Shown piece by piece: positions 52,282 to 63,027 of a stretch of DNA of 64,000 nucleotides. Under the pieces are notes generated by a model. The model was not told where the DNA came from. It worked only from the letters and a program-made list of their open reading frames with translations, and searched no databases. The first letter of the stretch is position 1. Each line of letters starts with the position of its first letter. The stretch lies in contig CAWCEV010000008.1 of NCBI GenBank assembly GCA_963794655.1, positions 310,001-374,000 of the forward strand. The letters are read 5' to 3'. The translations under genes and the position numbers were made by a program. The stretch is from Roseiarcus sp963794655 (GTDB lineage: Bacteria; Pseudomonadota; Alphaproteobacteria; Rhizobiales; Beijerinckiaceae).

Positions 52282-53931
52282 ATGATTAGCGAAACGCTGA
52301 AGAGCAGGTTCTGGCGGAAAAGCCTTAAGGGCTGGGCGGTCGAAGCAACGCAGGGCGCGATCGACCGGCGCGAGTTTCTCGCGCTCGCGACAATTTTCGG
52401 CGCGTCGACCGCCGCCGCCTATGGCATGCTCGGCCTCGCCGCGCCGACACCCGCCTTCGCCGAAACCCCGAAGAAGGGCGGGACCTTGAGGGTCGGCATG
52501 TTCGTCAAGGACCAGAAGGATCCGCGCACCTACGACTGGCCGGAGATGGGAAATGTGGCCCGCCAGTTCCTGGATTCGCTCGTTACCTACACCCGCCAGT
52601 TTACTTTCGAGCCGGCGCTGCTCGAATCCTGGGACGTCAATCCAGACGCGACGGAATATGTTCTGCACGTGCGCAAGGGCGCGAGCTGGAACAATGGCGA
52701 CCCCTTCAACGCCGACGACGTCGTCTTCAACATCACCCGTTGGTGCGACCAGTCCGTCGAGGGCAATTCGATGGCCGCGCGCATGGCGGCGCTCATCGAC
52801 CCCGCGACCAAGAAGGCGCGCGACGGCGCGATCACTAAGGTCGACGACTTCACCGTCAAGCTCTCGCTGAAGAAGCCGGACATCACCATCATCCCCGGCA
52901 TGTCGGACTATCCGGGCCTGATCGTCCATCGCAATTTCGAGAAGGACGGCAAGGATCTCGTGAAGCACCCGATCGGGACCGGCGCGTTCGAGCTCGTTTC
53001 GTTCGAGGTCGGCAAGAAGGCCGCTTTCAAGCGGCGGACCAACGGCAAATGGTGGGGCGGCGAGGCCTATCTCGACGGCGTCGAGTTCATCGACTACGGC
53101 CCCGATATTTCCGCCACTGTCAGCGCCTTCGAGTCGAAGGAACTCGACTGCACGATGAAGACCGACGCGGCTTATGTCGCGATCATGGACAAGGCTGGCC
53201 TCACCCGGTCCGACGTCCAGACCTCGGCGACCATCGTGGCGCGCACGAATGTCAAGCAGAAGCCTTACGATGACCAACGAGTGCGCAACGCTCTGCAGAT
53301 GGCGGTTGACAATGCGACCATCCTGAAACTCGGCATTGAGGGCCATGGCACGGTCGGCGAGAACTTCCATGTCGCGCCGATCCACCCGGAATATGCGGAG
53401 CTGCCGAAGAAGTCGCGCGACATCGGCGGCGCCAAGAAGCTCATGACCGACGCCGGCCAGATCGACTTCGAGCACGAACTCATCACCAGCGACGAGGAAT
53501 ATTACAAGAATTCCGGCGACGCGATCGCGGCGCAACTGCGCGAAGCGGGCTTCAAAGTGAAGCGGACGGTGCTGCCGGGCTCGACCTTCTGGAACGACTG
53601 GACCAAGTATCCCTATTCGATCACCGACTGGAACATGCGCCCCCTCGGCGTTCAGGTCCTCGCGCTCGCCTACCGCACCGGCGAAGCCTGGAACGAGAGC
53701 GCCTATTCGAACCCCGAATTCGACGCCATGCTTGAGAAGGCGCTGGCTATCCCGGATCCGAAGGCTCGAATGGTCGTGATGAAGGATCTCGAGAAGATCC
53801 TTCAGGATTCCGGCATCATCATCCAGCCCTACTGGCTGACGCTCTACAATCACCGCACTCCGGAGGTCATGGACTACGGGATGCACCCCCTCTACGAAAC
53901 CCATCTCGAGCGCGTATGGCTGAACGCCTGA
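52282..53931 (+). CDS. Peptide/opine-type ABC transporter substrate-binding protein (Tat signal)
   Basis: The 549-aa periplasmic SBP_bac_5 protein starts with a twin-arginine signal after a long n-region (DRREFLALATIFGAS, Arg29-Arg30), which is unusual but not rare for this family. The family core starts KKGGTLRVGM, then PALLESWDVNPDATEYVLHV, GASWNNGDPFNADDVVFNI and YDDQRVRNALQMAVDNATI. It delivers an oligopeptide-like or amino-acid-derived ligand to the permeases that follow. A hairpin directly after the stop probably keeps its transcript more abundant. Confidence 0.92.
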   Translation: MISETLKSRFWRKSLKGWAVEATQGAIDRREFLALATIFGASTAAAYGMLGLAAPTPAFAETPKKGGTLRVGMFVKDQKDPRTYDWPEMGNVARQFLDSLVTYTRQFTFEPALLESWDVNPDATEYVLHVRKGASWNNGDPFNADDVVFNITRWCDQSVEGNSMAARMAALIDPATKKARDGAITKVDDFTVKLSLKKPDITIIPGMSDYPGLIVHRNFEKDGKDLVKHPIGTGAFELVSFEVGKKAAFKRRTNGKWWGGEAYLDGVEFIDYGPDISATVSAFESKELDCTMKTDAAYVAIMDKAGLTRSDVQTSATIVARTNVKQKPYDDQRVRNALQMAVDNATILKLGIEGHGTVGENFHVAPIHPEYAELPKKSRDIGGAKKLMTDAGQIDFEHELITSDEEYYKNSGDAIAAQLREAGFKVKRTVLPGSTFWNDWTKYPYSITDWNMRPLGVQVLALAYRTGEAWNESAYSNPEFDAMLEKALAIPDPKARMVVMKDLEKILQDSGIIIQPYWLTLYNHRTPEVMDYGMHPLYETHLERVWLNA

Positions 53932-53958
53932 GTTTCGGCGCGCAGCGGCTTCAATCAA

Positions 53959-53993
53959 CCTGCCGGTTTGCTCCGTGAGAGCAGACCGGCAGG
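53959..53993 (+). terminator. Intercistronic hairpin after the binding-protein gene
   Basis: CCTGCCGGTTTGCT pairs with AGCAGACCGGCAGG over 14 bp with a single G-U pair and a 7-nt loop. It lies between the binding-protein stop and the first permease gene, with no T-run. This is the classical place for an mRNA-stabilising or partly terminating stem that makes the binding protein in excess. Confidence 0.75.
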
Positions 53994-54023
53994 CGCTTTG
54001 ACCGGCGGCGGAGGGACGGGACG

Positions 54024-55061
54024 ATGGCGTCATTCCTGGCTCGTCGGCTCGGCGTGATGCTGCTGACGATGCTGTGCCTGACGCTGGTCGTCTTCTATCT
54101 GGTCAATCTCGAGCCGAACTTGCGCAAGCTCGCGATCAGCCAGACCGAGATGCACGCGACGGACCAGGAACTCGAAAGCTGGCTGGTCAAGAACGGCTAT
54201 CGTCGCCCCTTCCTCGTTCGCTACGCTTCCTGGCTCGGAATCTGGCCCAAACAGCCCAATATCGACCCGGTGACCGGCGCGGCGACCCCCCGCTTCTCTT
54301 TTTGCGACGAACCGAAGACTCCGACGTTTTCCGGGGTCCTCCAGGGCGATCTTGGCTGTTCGACCAAGTTCAAGGTCAAGGTCGTCAAGAAGCTGGGCCC
54401 GGCGCTGGAGGCGACTTCGATCCTCATGTTCTGGGTGCTCGCGGTCATGGCGCCGGTCGCACTCGCGATCGGCGTCATATCCGGCATGCGCGAAGGATCG
54501 CGGACCGACCGGACCCTGTCGGTGATCTCGATCGCGACCACCTCGACGCCGGAATACGTATCGGGCGTGGTGCTCACCATCATCTTCGCCGCCTGGCTCG
54601 GCTGGCTCAACGGTTCGGCGGCCTCGGCGACGGAAGGCCATGTCACCTTCTATAATTTCGCTTTGCCGGTCGCGACGGTCGCCATCTACGGCATGGGCTA
54701 TGTCGCGCGCATGACCCGCGCCTCGATGATCGAGGTGATGAACGCCCAATATATCCGCACCGCTCGCCTGAAAGGCCTCGGGTTCGGCGCGATCGTCCTC
54801 AAGCATGCGCTGCGCAACGCCCTGATCGCGCCCTTCACCGTCATCATGCTTCTCTTCCCGTGGCTCTTGACCGGCGTGGTGATCGTCGAGGTCATGTTTC
54901 GCTATCAGGGGTTTGGCCAGGCGCTGGTCGACGCCGCCGGCAATAATGACATCGAACTTCTGCTCGCCTGCTCGATCGTCTCGGTGACGCTGGTGCTTTT
55001 GACCCAGCTCATCTCCGACATCGGCTACGCCTGGCTCAACCCGCGCATCCGCGTGCATTAG
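54024..55061 (+). CDS. ABC transporter permease, DppB type
   Basis: The 345-aa permease has an N-terminal helix (about 9-28), a long periplasmic loop (about 30-120) and five further helices. The EAA cytoplasmic loop reads YIRTARLKGLGFGAIVLKHALRNAL. AFLARRLGVMLLTMLCLTLVVFYLV is a typical DppB start. The periplasmic loop, with a CSTKFKVKVV element, is larger than in enteric DppB. It pairs with the next permease. Confidence 0.93.
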   Translation: MASFLARRLGVMLLTMLCLTLVVFYLVNLEPNLRKLAISQTEMHATDQELESWLVKNGYRRPFLVRYASWLGIWPKQPNIDPVTGAATPRFSFCDEPKTPTFSGVLQGDLGCSTKFKVKVVKKLGPALEATSILMFWVLAVMAPVALAIGVISGMREGSRTDRTLSVISIATTSTPEYVSGVVLTIIFAAWLGWLNGSAASATEGHVTFYNFALPVATVAIYGMGYVARMTRASMIEVMNAQYIRTARLKGLGFGAIVLKHALRNALIAPFTVIMLLFPWLLTGVVIVEVMFRYQGFGQALVDAAGNNDIELLLACSIVSVTLVLLTQLISDIGYAWLNPRIRVH

Positions 55062-55071
55062 TGGAGCACGC

Positions 55072-56223
55072 TTGCAGTTTCTGAGCCCCGGCGAGATCGT
55101 TCTCAGGACCCTCGTGCAGCTCATTCCGGTATGGGCGAGCCTCGCGCTTGTTCTTGGCTTGAGCCTCGTCTTTCGCCGCCGGCTCGGGCTCTACGGCCAT
55201 GTCGTCGCGAGCGCGACCGGATTCGCAGGTCTTCTGTTGGTCGGCTTCTGGCTCTTTGCCGCGATTTTCGCGAGACGCATCGAACTCTTCGATCCGCTCG
55301 CCCAGATCGCCGAATTGCAGCACGCCCCGCCCGGCGCGATCGACCCCCACTCCGGTCTGCCCTACCTGTTTGGCGGCGATAAGCTGGCGCGCGACGTCTT
55401 CGGGCGCGTCATCGCCGGCGCCAGAATCGTGCTGATCATCGCGCCGCTGGCGACAATGCTCGCGCTCGCGGTTGGCATTGCGCTGGGCCTTCCCGCCGGC
55501 TATTTCGGCGGCCGCATCGACGCCACGCTGTCGTTCCTGGCCAATCTGGTGCTGGCCTTCCCGATCATTCTCCTGTTCTACCTCCTGGTGTCGCCAGGCA
55601 TCCTGGACACGCCGATCCCCTATGTGATGGCGGCGATCTTCTTCGCCTTTCCGGTCGTGCTGTTCAGCGTCTTCTTCATCGCCGGCTATCGCGCGAGGCC
55701 CGGCGCGCTCGCGGTCAGGCTCTCGCTGACGTTGCTCGCAGGCGGATGGCTGTTCGCGACTTTCGTCTTCAACGCCGACCCGTTTGGCCTGATCCAAGTC
55801 AGCCCCAGCACGCTCAATATATTCGTCGCGGTCGCGCTCGCCTCCGGTCCCGGCATCTTCAGGATCGTGCGCAGTCTGACCCTCGACATCAAGACGCGCG
55901 AATATGTGTTCGCCGCCCAGACCCGCGGCGAAAGCCCGTGGTACGTGATGCTGTGGGAAATCCTGCCCAACGCCCGCGGGCCGCTGATCGTCGACGCGTG
56001 CCTACGCATCGGCTACACCACCATACTGCTCGGCGCGCTTGGCTACTTCGGTCTTGGCATGCCGCCCGAAAGCCCCAATTGGGGGACGATGATCAACGAA
56101 TTGAGCCGCTTCATGCGCATCTATGTCCACCCCGCCCTGCCTCCCGCTCTGGCGTTGATGTCGTTCGTGCTCGGCTTGAACCTGCTCGCCGACGCGATCC
56201 GCGAGGAGTCGCTGCGCGATTGA
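55072..56223 (+). CDS. ABC transporter permease, DppC type
   Basis: The 383-aa permease probably starts at TTG 55072, with GTGGAGC 6 nt upstream. It has an N-terminal helix pair (about 15-65) and, after a DPHSGLPYLFGGDKLARDVF segment, the core helices with the EAA-like loop EYVFAAQTRGESPWYVMLWE. An extra pair of hydrophobic segments (about 205-240) makes it longer than usual DppC (about 300 aa). GYFGLGMPPESPNWGTMI is a DppC hallmark. Confidence 0.9.
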   Translation: MQFLSPGEIVLRTLVQLIPVWASLALVLGLSLVFRRRLGLYGHVVASATGFAGLLLVGFWLFAAIFARRIELFDPLAQIAELQHAPPGAIDPHSGLPYLFGGDKLARDVFGRVIAGARIVLIIAPLATMLALAVGIALGLPAGYFGGRIDATLSFLANLVLAFPIILLFYLLVSPGILDTPIPYVMAAIFFAFPVVLFSVFFIAGYRARPGALAVRLSLTLLAGGWLFATFVFNADPFGLIQVSPSTLNIFVAVALASGPGIFRIVRSLTLDIKTREYVFAAQTRGESPWYVMLWEILPNARGPLIVDACLRIGYTTILLGALGYFGLGMPPESPNWGTMINELSRFMRIYVHPALPPALALMSFVLGLNLLADAIREESLRD

Positions 56224-56234
56224 AGGAGAAGCGC

Positions 56235-58292
56235 ATGGGCGATCCAATTCTCGAGATCGACCGCCTCGGCATTTCGTTCTTCACCCGCGGAGGAGAGATT
56301 CCTGCGGTGATGGATTTCTCCTGCAGGGTCATGCCCGGGCAGGCGATGGGACTGGTCGGCGAATCGGGCTGCGGCAAGTCGACACTTGCACTCGCCATCA
56401 TGCGCGACCTTCCGGGAGTGGGCCGGATCACGGGCGGCGCGATCCGCTTCGAGGGCCGCGATATGGCGAGCCTCTCGGAAGGGGAGCTGCGAGCGATCCG
56501 CGGCGCGAAGATCGCCATGGTCTATCAGGAGCCGATGGCCTCGCTCAATCCGACCATGCTCATCGGCCGGCAATTGATGGAAGTGCCGCTGATCCACGAT
56601 AAGGTCTCGCAGGACGAAGCCCGCGCCCGCGCCCTCGACATGGTGAAGGCCGTGCGCCTGCCCGATCCCGAGCGGGTGATGCGCGCTTATCCGCACCAGC
56701 TCAGCGGCGGCCAGCAGCAGCGCGTGGTCATCGCGATGGCTCTGCTTTCCAATCCGAAGCTGCTCATCCTCGACGAGCCGACGACGGCGCTCGACGTCAC
56801 GGTGGAAGCGGGCATCGTTGCGCTCATCAAGGACCTCACCGCCCGCACCGGCGCCTCATCGCTGTTCATCTCGCACAATCTCGGGCTCATCCTCGAGACC
56901 TGCGACGAGGTGACCGTGATGTATTCGGGCGAAGCGGTCGAAACCGGCGCGGTCGGCGACGTGTTCAGCGCCGTGCGTCACCCTTATACCCAGGGTCTCT
57001 TCCGCTCGATGCCGATGCCGGGCACGAACAAGAACGACAACCCGCTCGTGCCTATCCCCGGCCAATTGCCGCTGCCTCACCAGCGGCCAAGAGGCTGCAA
57101 CTTCGGCCCGCGCTGCGGATATTTCGTCGAGGGCCAATGCGACCAGGCCGACGTGCCGATGCGCGATATCGCAGGCGTGAGCGCGCGCCAAAGCCGGTGT
57201 CTGAGGGTCGAGGCGATCGACTGGGCGGCGTCCACGCGGCGGGCCGCATCGCTCGAGCCCGTCGCCATCGGACCGACCGTCCTCGACGTCGAGCGGCTCA
57301 AGAAACACTATCGCGTGGCGGCGAGCGCCTTGTTCGGCAAGCGGGAGAGCCGCGCGGTCAAGGCGGTGGAGGATATCTCGTTCGCCGCACGCGAGGCGGA
57401 GGTGCTGGCGATCGTTGGCGAATCGGGCTGCGGCAAGTCCACCCTCGCCAAAGTGCTGCTCGGGCTCGAGACGGCGAGCGAAGGCCTGGTCGTCTTCGAT
57501 CATGAGGCGATCCAGAATCAGCCGGTCGAGAGCCGCGCAGTCAAGACCATTTCGTCGATCCAGATGATCTTTCAGAATCCGTTCGACACCCTCAACCCGA
57601 GCTATTCGGTCGGCTCGCAGATTGTCCGGACGCTCGAGCGCTTCCGAGTCGGCGCCAGCAATCCCGAGCGACGCGAGATCATGTTGCGCCTGCTCGATCT
57701 GGTAAAGCTGCCGCGCGCCTTTGCGTCCCGCTCGCCGAGGCAATTGTCGGGCGGCCAGAAGCAGCGCATCGGCGTCGCGCGCGCCTTCGCCGGGCGGCCC
57801 CGAGTGATCATCGCCGACGAGCCGATGTCGGCGCTCGACGTTTCGGTGCAGGCCGCGATCAGCGAACTCTTGATGAGCCTGCAGCGCGAGTCGAAGACGA
57901 CGATGGTGTTCATCAGTCATGACCTGTCGGTGGTGCGCTATCTCGCTGACCGCGTCGCGGTCATGTATCTCGGCCATCTCGTCGAGATGGGGGCGACCGA
58001 GCAGATCTTCACGCCGCCCTTCCACCCCTACACCGAAGCCTTGCTGTCAGCGATTCCGGTCGCCGACGCCAGGGTGAAGAAGCGACATGTCGTGCTTGAG
58101 GGCGAGATCCCCTCGGCGCTGTCCCCTCCGAAGGGCTGTCCATTCCAAACCCGATGCGGGCACAAGCGCGAGGTTCCCGGCAATTTATGCGAACGAGAAC
58201 TGCCGCCGAACCGGACGGTCGGCGAAGGCCATACAATCTTGTGCCACCTGCCGGTGGAGACCCTGAAGCGCATGGAGCAAGTGTTCGCATGA
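56235..58292 (+). CDS. Fused dipeptide-type ABC ATP-binding protein (DppD-DppF in one chain)
   Basis: The 685-aa protein joins two full nucleotide-binding domains. The first (about 5-330) has Walker A GESGCGKST, signature LSGGQQQRV and Walker B LLILDEPTTALD; the second (about 345-680) has GESGCGKST, LSGGQKQRI and VIIADEPMSALD. Each ends with the oligopeptide-transporter C-terminal Cys-rich segment (CNFGPRCGYFVEGQC; CPFQTRCGHKREV), thought to hold an iron-sulphur site or zinc. AAGGAG precedes the ATG at 56235. It energises the two permeases upstream. Fusion of D and F is common in Rhizobiales. Confidence 0.94.
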   Translation: MGDPILEIDRLGISFFTRGGEIPAVMDFSCRVMPGQAMGLVGESGCGKSTLALAIMRDLPGVGRITGGAIRFEGRDMASLSEGELRAIRGAKIAMVYQEPMASLNPTMLIGRQLMEVPLIHDKVSQDEARARALDMVKAVRLPDPERVMRAYPHQLSGGQQQRVVIAMALLSNPKLLILDEPTTALDVTVEAGIVALIKDLTARTGASSLFISHNLGLILETCDEVTVMYSGEAVETGAVGDVFSAVRHPYTQGLFRSMPMPGTNKNDNPLVPIPGQLPLPHQRPRGCNFGPRCGYFVEGQCDQADVPMRDIAGVSARQSRCLRVEAIDWAASTRRAASLEPVAIGPTVLDVERLKKHYRVAASALFGKRESRAVKAVEDISFAAREAEVLAIVGESGCGKSTLAKVLLGLETASEGLVVFDHEAIQNQPVESRAVKTISSIQMIFQNPFDTLNPSYSVGSQIVRTLERFRVGASNPERREIMLRLLDLVKLPRAFASRSPRQLSGGQKQRIGVARAFAGRPRVIIADEPMSALDVSVQAAISELLMSLQRESKTTMVFISHDLSVVRYLADRVAVMYLGHLVEMGATEQIFTPPFHPYTEALLSAIPVADARVKKRHVVLEGEIPSALSPPKGCPFQTRCGHKREVPGNLCERELPPNRTVGEGHTILCHLPVETLKRMEQVFA

Positions 58293-59263
58293 CGCGGCGT
58301 CTGAGCCTTGCTGAGGCGACCGCTCTCGCCGAGCGAGCATGCCGTGCGGCGGGTGCATCCGACGATGCAGCGCTGTCGCTGGCGCGCGCGACCGTCTCCG
58401 CCAATTCGCACGGAAAAGGCTCGAGCGGCTTTTCCCATCTCATGGATTATCTGACCGCCTTGCGAGCGGGACGGATCGTCGGCCGCGCGGAACCTCTCGT
58501 CACATCGCCAGCGCCCGCCGCAATCGATTGCGACGCCAAAGGCGGGATCGCGCAGCTCGGATTCGATCGCGTCTTCGACGATCTTCGCCGCCGCGCCGAG
58601 AGATTCGGCCTCGCATTGTTCTCCCAACACGGCAGCTATACGACCGGCGAACTCGGTTACTACCCGCGCCGTCTCGCCGAGGCCGGCCTCGTTGCGCTCG
58701 CCGCGACAAGCGGACCGGCCCTGATGACCGTCGCCGGAGCGAAGAAGCCTGTCTATTGCACGAACCCGATCGCTTTCGCCGCCCCACTCGACGAAGGACC
58801 GCCGCTACTCATCGACCAGGCGTCGAGCGCGACCGCTTTTGTCGAGCTCCGGCGCTACGCCGATCGCGGCGAGGCGCTGCCGCCCGGCTGGGCGGTCGAT
58901 GAGGATGGACAGCCGACGATCGATCCCCGCGCGGCGATGCGCGGCGCGCTTCTCGCCTTCGGCGGCGCCCGCGGCGCCAATATCGCGCTCATGGTCGAGG
59001 TTCTCGCAGCCGGACTCACGGGCGCGAACTGGGCTCTGGATGCGCCACCCTTCACTTCGGGAGATAGTTCGCCCGGCGCTGGCCTCCTTGTCATCGCCAT
59101 CGCGCCCGCCCTGCTCGCGCCCGATCTCACCCACAGGCTCAGGCTCCAGCTCGACCGGCTCGCCAAGCTTGGCGTCCATATTCCTGGACGGCGAACCCCG
59201 GCGACCGAGATCGAATTGCCCGAGGCGCTGGCTGCCGAACTCGATCGCATGATTGAAGCTTGA
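58289..59263 (+). CDS. Ldh2/MDH2-family NAD(P)-dependent oxidoreductase
   Basis: The 324-aa protein belongs to the malate/L-lactate dehydrogenase type 2 (YlbC/DpkA/AllD) family: NSHGKGSSGFSHLMDYL contains the catalytic His of the SHG motif, and LFSQHGSYTTGELGYYPRRL and CTNPIAFAAP follow. Members reduce 2-oxo acids or cyclic imines such as piperideine-2-carboxylate. The ATG at 58289 overlaps the ABC ATPase stop as ATGA, so it belongs to the operon and probably acts on the imported compound or its product. The substrate is unknown. Confidence 0.9.
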   Translation: MTRRLSLAEATALAERACRAAGASDDAALSLARATVSANSHGKGSSGFSHLMDYLTALRAGRIVGRAEPLVTSPAPAAIDCDAKGGIAQLGFDRVFDDLRRRAERFGLALFSQHGSYTTGELGYYPRRLAEAGLVALAATSGPALMTVAGAKKPVYCTNPIAFAAPLDEGPPLLIDQASSATAFVELRRYADRGEALPPGWAVDEDGQPTIDPRAAMRGALLAFGGARGANIALMVEVLAAGLTGANWALDAPPFTSGDSSPGAGLLVIAIAPALLAPDLTHRLRLQLDRLAKLGVHIPGRRTPATEIELPEALAAELDRMIEA

Positions 59264-59313
59264 TCCGAACCGGCGCGACCCATTTCGATTGTACCCAGAG
59301 CCCAAAGCCGCCC

Positions 59314-60347
<1,034 letters not shown>

Positions 60348-60763
60348 ACGCTGCGGCTACTCGCGGCGGAGGGCTCCATTTGGGTTTTCTTGGCTTTGGG
60401 CTGGATCAGGCCTAAAGGCGCTGCTCCACGGTTAGGATTCTCTTGGATTTGCTTGGATTCTCTCGCGCAAATCGAGGCTTTTCAAGGGGTTGCGCGGACG
60501 AACGCGGGGAAACAATTCCCTTCCGCTTTCTCACCCAGTGAGGGAAAGCGGAAGGTAGAACGGTCCTTGGTCCTGGCGCGGGAAGCTGGCGTTGAGCATC
60601 GGCGGAGATTACCCTGGGTTCTGATTTTCCGCAACCGATTGTCGCCAAAAGCATGGGAGTGGGCCGTGATACGACAGCACCGAGGTTGCCTTTTGCCTGA
60701 AACGCCGCTTCCCTCACCCTCGCCCCTCTCCACGACGGAGACGGCGTTCCTGCAGGAGCCAGC
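60348..60763. other. Intergenic region with short repeats
   Basis: The 416 nt between the aldo-keto reductase and the ribokinase-like gene contain TTGGATT and GGATTCTC direct repeats (about 60430-60460) and a CCCTCACCCTCGCCCCTCTCC stretch near 60712 of a kind often dispersed in bacterial genomes. No gene is supported. A promoter for the kinase gene is likely here. Confidence 0.45.
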
Positions 60764-61699
60764 ATGAGCAAACGCCCGCGCATCGGCGTCGTCGGCTCGA
60801 CGAACATGGATTTGACCACCACGGTCGAGCGCATGCCCGTTTGGGGCGAGACCGTCCTGGCGAAGCATTTCGAGACGAGTTTCGGCGGCAAGGGGGCCAA
60901 CCAGGCGGTTGCCGCGGCCAAGCTCGGCGCCGAGGTCGTCATGGTGACCAATCTCGGCGATGACGCGCTGGGCGAGAGCGCGCTCAACAATTTCCACGGT
61001 TACGGAATCGACACCCGGCACGTCCGTCGCATTCCCAATCAATCGACCGGAACGGCGACAATCCTCGTCGACGAGAAGACAGGCGACAACGCGATCCTAA
61101 TCGTCGCCGGGGCCAACGGCGACCTCAGCGCTGACGACGTCGAGGCCGCAAGCGCCGCTCTCAAGCAATGCGATCTCATCCTCCTGCAGCTCGAGATCCA
61201 GCTTGAAACAGCTTATGCCGCAATTCGCTTCGGCAAGCAGAACGGCCTCAAGACCGTGCTCAACCCGGCGCCCGCCCGCCGCAACCTCGACATGGGCGTC
61301 GTCACGCAAGCAAGCTTCCTAGTCCCGAACGAGACCGAGCTCGCAATCCTCACCGGCATGGCGGTCGAATCGGAAGCCGAGGTCTCGGCCGCCGCGCAAA
61401 GCCTCATCAAGCAGGGCGTGGAGACGGTCATCGTGACGCTCGGCGCGCGCGGCGCACTCGTCGCGACGCACGAGGGCGCGCGGCCCATCGCGCCAGTCAA
61501 GGTCCAGGCGGTCGACACCACCGGCGCCGGCGACGCGTTCATCGGCAGCTTCGCTCGCTACCTCGCAGCCGGCCTTTCGCTCGACGCGGCTCTGACGGAG
61601 GCCACTCGCTATTCCGCGCTTTCCGTCACGCGTCACGGCGCCCAGAAATCCTTCGCCACCGAGGCCGAGTTCGAGGCGTTTCGCGGCAAGCTCGAGTGA
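60764..61699 (+). CDS. Ribokinase-like PfkB-family sugar kinase
   Basis: The 311-aa kinase shows ribokinase hallmarks: GVVGSTNMDLTTTVERMP, the Gly-Gly-Lys substrate motif FGGKGANQAVAAAKLGA, LLQLEIQLETA and the catalytic Asp in DTTGAGDAFIGSF. It would phosphorylate ribose or a related sugar. No ribose transporter or isomerase is adjacent, so the substrate might be another furanose or a nucleoside-derived sugar. It is separated from the gene before by 416 nt and may have its own promoter. Confidence 0.92.
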   Translation: MSKRPRIGVVGSTNMDLTTTVERMPVWGETVLAKHFETSFGGKGANQAVAAAKLGAEVVMVTNLGDDALGESALNNFHGYGIDTRHVRRIPNQSTGTATILVDEKTGDNAILIVAGANGDLSADDVEAASAALKQCDLILLQLEIQLETAYAAIRFGKQNGLKTVLNPAPARRNLDMGVVTQASFLVPNETELAILTGMAVESEAEVSAAAQSLIKQGVETVIVTLGARGALVATHEGARPIAPVKVQAVDTTGAGDAFIGSFARYLAAGLSLDAALTEATRYSALSVTRHGAQKSFATEAEFEAFRGKLE

Positions 61700-61782
61700 G
61701 CGCGCCGCCCCTTTTTTCCGCGGCGACGAAGGCGCCGCGCCTCGCTTTGCACATTTCACGGCGGCGTGGTTGACTGCCGCCC

Positions 61783-63027
61783 ATGCGCATTGTGGTGCTC
61801 GGCGGCGGCGTGGTCGGCGTCACGACCGCCTATCAGCTGCAGCGCGACGGCCACGAGGTCGTCGTCGTCGAACGCAATCCCGAGGTCGCCTCCGGCGCGA
61901 GCTTCGGCAACGCCGGCATGATCGCGCCGGGCCATTCCTTCGTCTGGTCGTCGCCGCGCGCGCCGATCGTGCTCGCGAAGTCGCTTATGCTCAAGGATCA
62001 GGCGCTGCGATTCAGGCTGTCGGCCGATCCGCGGCTTTACGCCTGGACCTGGGGCTTCATGAAGGAATGCACGGCCGCCAAGGCCCGCCGCAACACTCTG
62101 CTCAAGCACCGGCTCGCCGCCTACTCGCAGCAGGTGCTCGATAGTGTCGTCGCCGACGAGGCGATCGACTTCGACCGCAACACCCGCGGCATCCTCTATT
62201 TCTACCGCAGCCAGCAGGCGCTCGACGGCGGCGTAGATCACATGAGGCTGCTCGAGTCGGATGGGCAGACGATCAAAGTCCTCACCGGCGATCAGGTCGT
62301 CGCGCTCGAGCCCAATCTCGCCCACGCGAGGGAGAGTATCGCTGGGGCAATTCTGTGCCCGACCGACGAGACTGGCGATTGCGCCAAGTTCACCCGCGCG
62401 CTCGCCGCCAGGATCGTAGCGCGCGGCGCCGCGATCATGACTGGCGCGACCATCAGCGGTTTCTCGACCGACGGCGACAGGGTGATTCAGGCGCTGACCG
62501 ATCGTGGCCCGATCGGCGGCGACGCGTTCGTGCTCGCTCTTGGCGCAGAGAGCCCGATCCTTGCGAGCAAGCTTGGCTTCCGCCTGCCGATCTATCCGAT
62601 CAAGGGCCTTTCCCTGACCATTCCGATCGGGGCTGCGAAGTCGCCGCCGGAGATCGCCTGTCTCGACGAGCATAACCTCGTCGCGATTTCGCGTTTTCGC
62701 GACCGCCTCCGCATCACCGCGACCGCCGAATTCGCCGGCTATGACACGAGCCATAAACCCTCCGACTTCGCCTTCATGAAGCGGGTGACGCAGGAACTCT
62801 TTCCCGACGGCGCCGAATACGATCGGGCGGAAATGTGGGCGGGCCTAAGGCCGATGACCCCGACCAACCTGCCGCTCATCGGCCGGCAGCGGATCAAGAA
62901 CCTCATCCTCAATTGCGGCCACGGCCATATCGGCTGGACCATGTCGCACGGCTCGGCGCGGATCACGGCCGACCTTATCGCTGGCCGCACGCCGGCCATC
63001 CCGATGGACGGTCTTATGGCCGCATGA
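61783..63027 (+). CDS. D-amino-acid dehydrogenase (DadA-like) FAD oxidoreductase
   Basis: The 414-aa DAO-family flavoprotein starts with the FAD motif VVLGGGVVGVTTAYQLQRDG and ends with GLRPMTPTNLPLIGRQ and LNCGHGHIGWTMSHGSA, all typical of DadA. SGASFGNAGMIAPGHSFVW is the DadA signature region. It oxidatively deaminates D-amino acids and passes electrons to quinone at the membrane face. Its stop overlaps the next gene's ATG as ATGA. No alanine racemase is adjacent; the racemase-superfamily neighbour may take that role. Confidence 0.93.
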   Translation: MRIVVLGGGVVGVTTAYQLQRDGHEVVVVERNPEVASGASFGNAGMIAPGHSFVWSSPRAPIVLAKSLMLKDQALRFRLSADPRLYAWTWGFMKECTAAKARRNTLLKHRLAAYSQQVLDSVVADEAIDFDRNTRGILYFYRSQQALDGGVDHMRLLESDGQTIKVLTGDQVVALEPNLAHARESIAGAILCPTDETGDCAKFTRALAARIVARGAAIMTGATISGFSTDGDRVIQALTDRGPIGGDAFVLALGAESPILASKLGFRLPIYPIKGLSLTIPIGAAKSPPEIACLDEHNLVAISRFRDRLRITATAEFAGYDTSHKPSDFAFMKRVTQELFPDGAEYDRAEMWAGLRPMTPTNLPLIGRQRIKNLILNCGHGHIGWTMSHGSARITADLIAGRTPAIPMDGLMAA

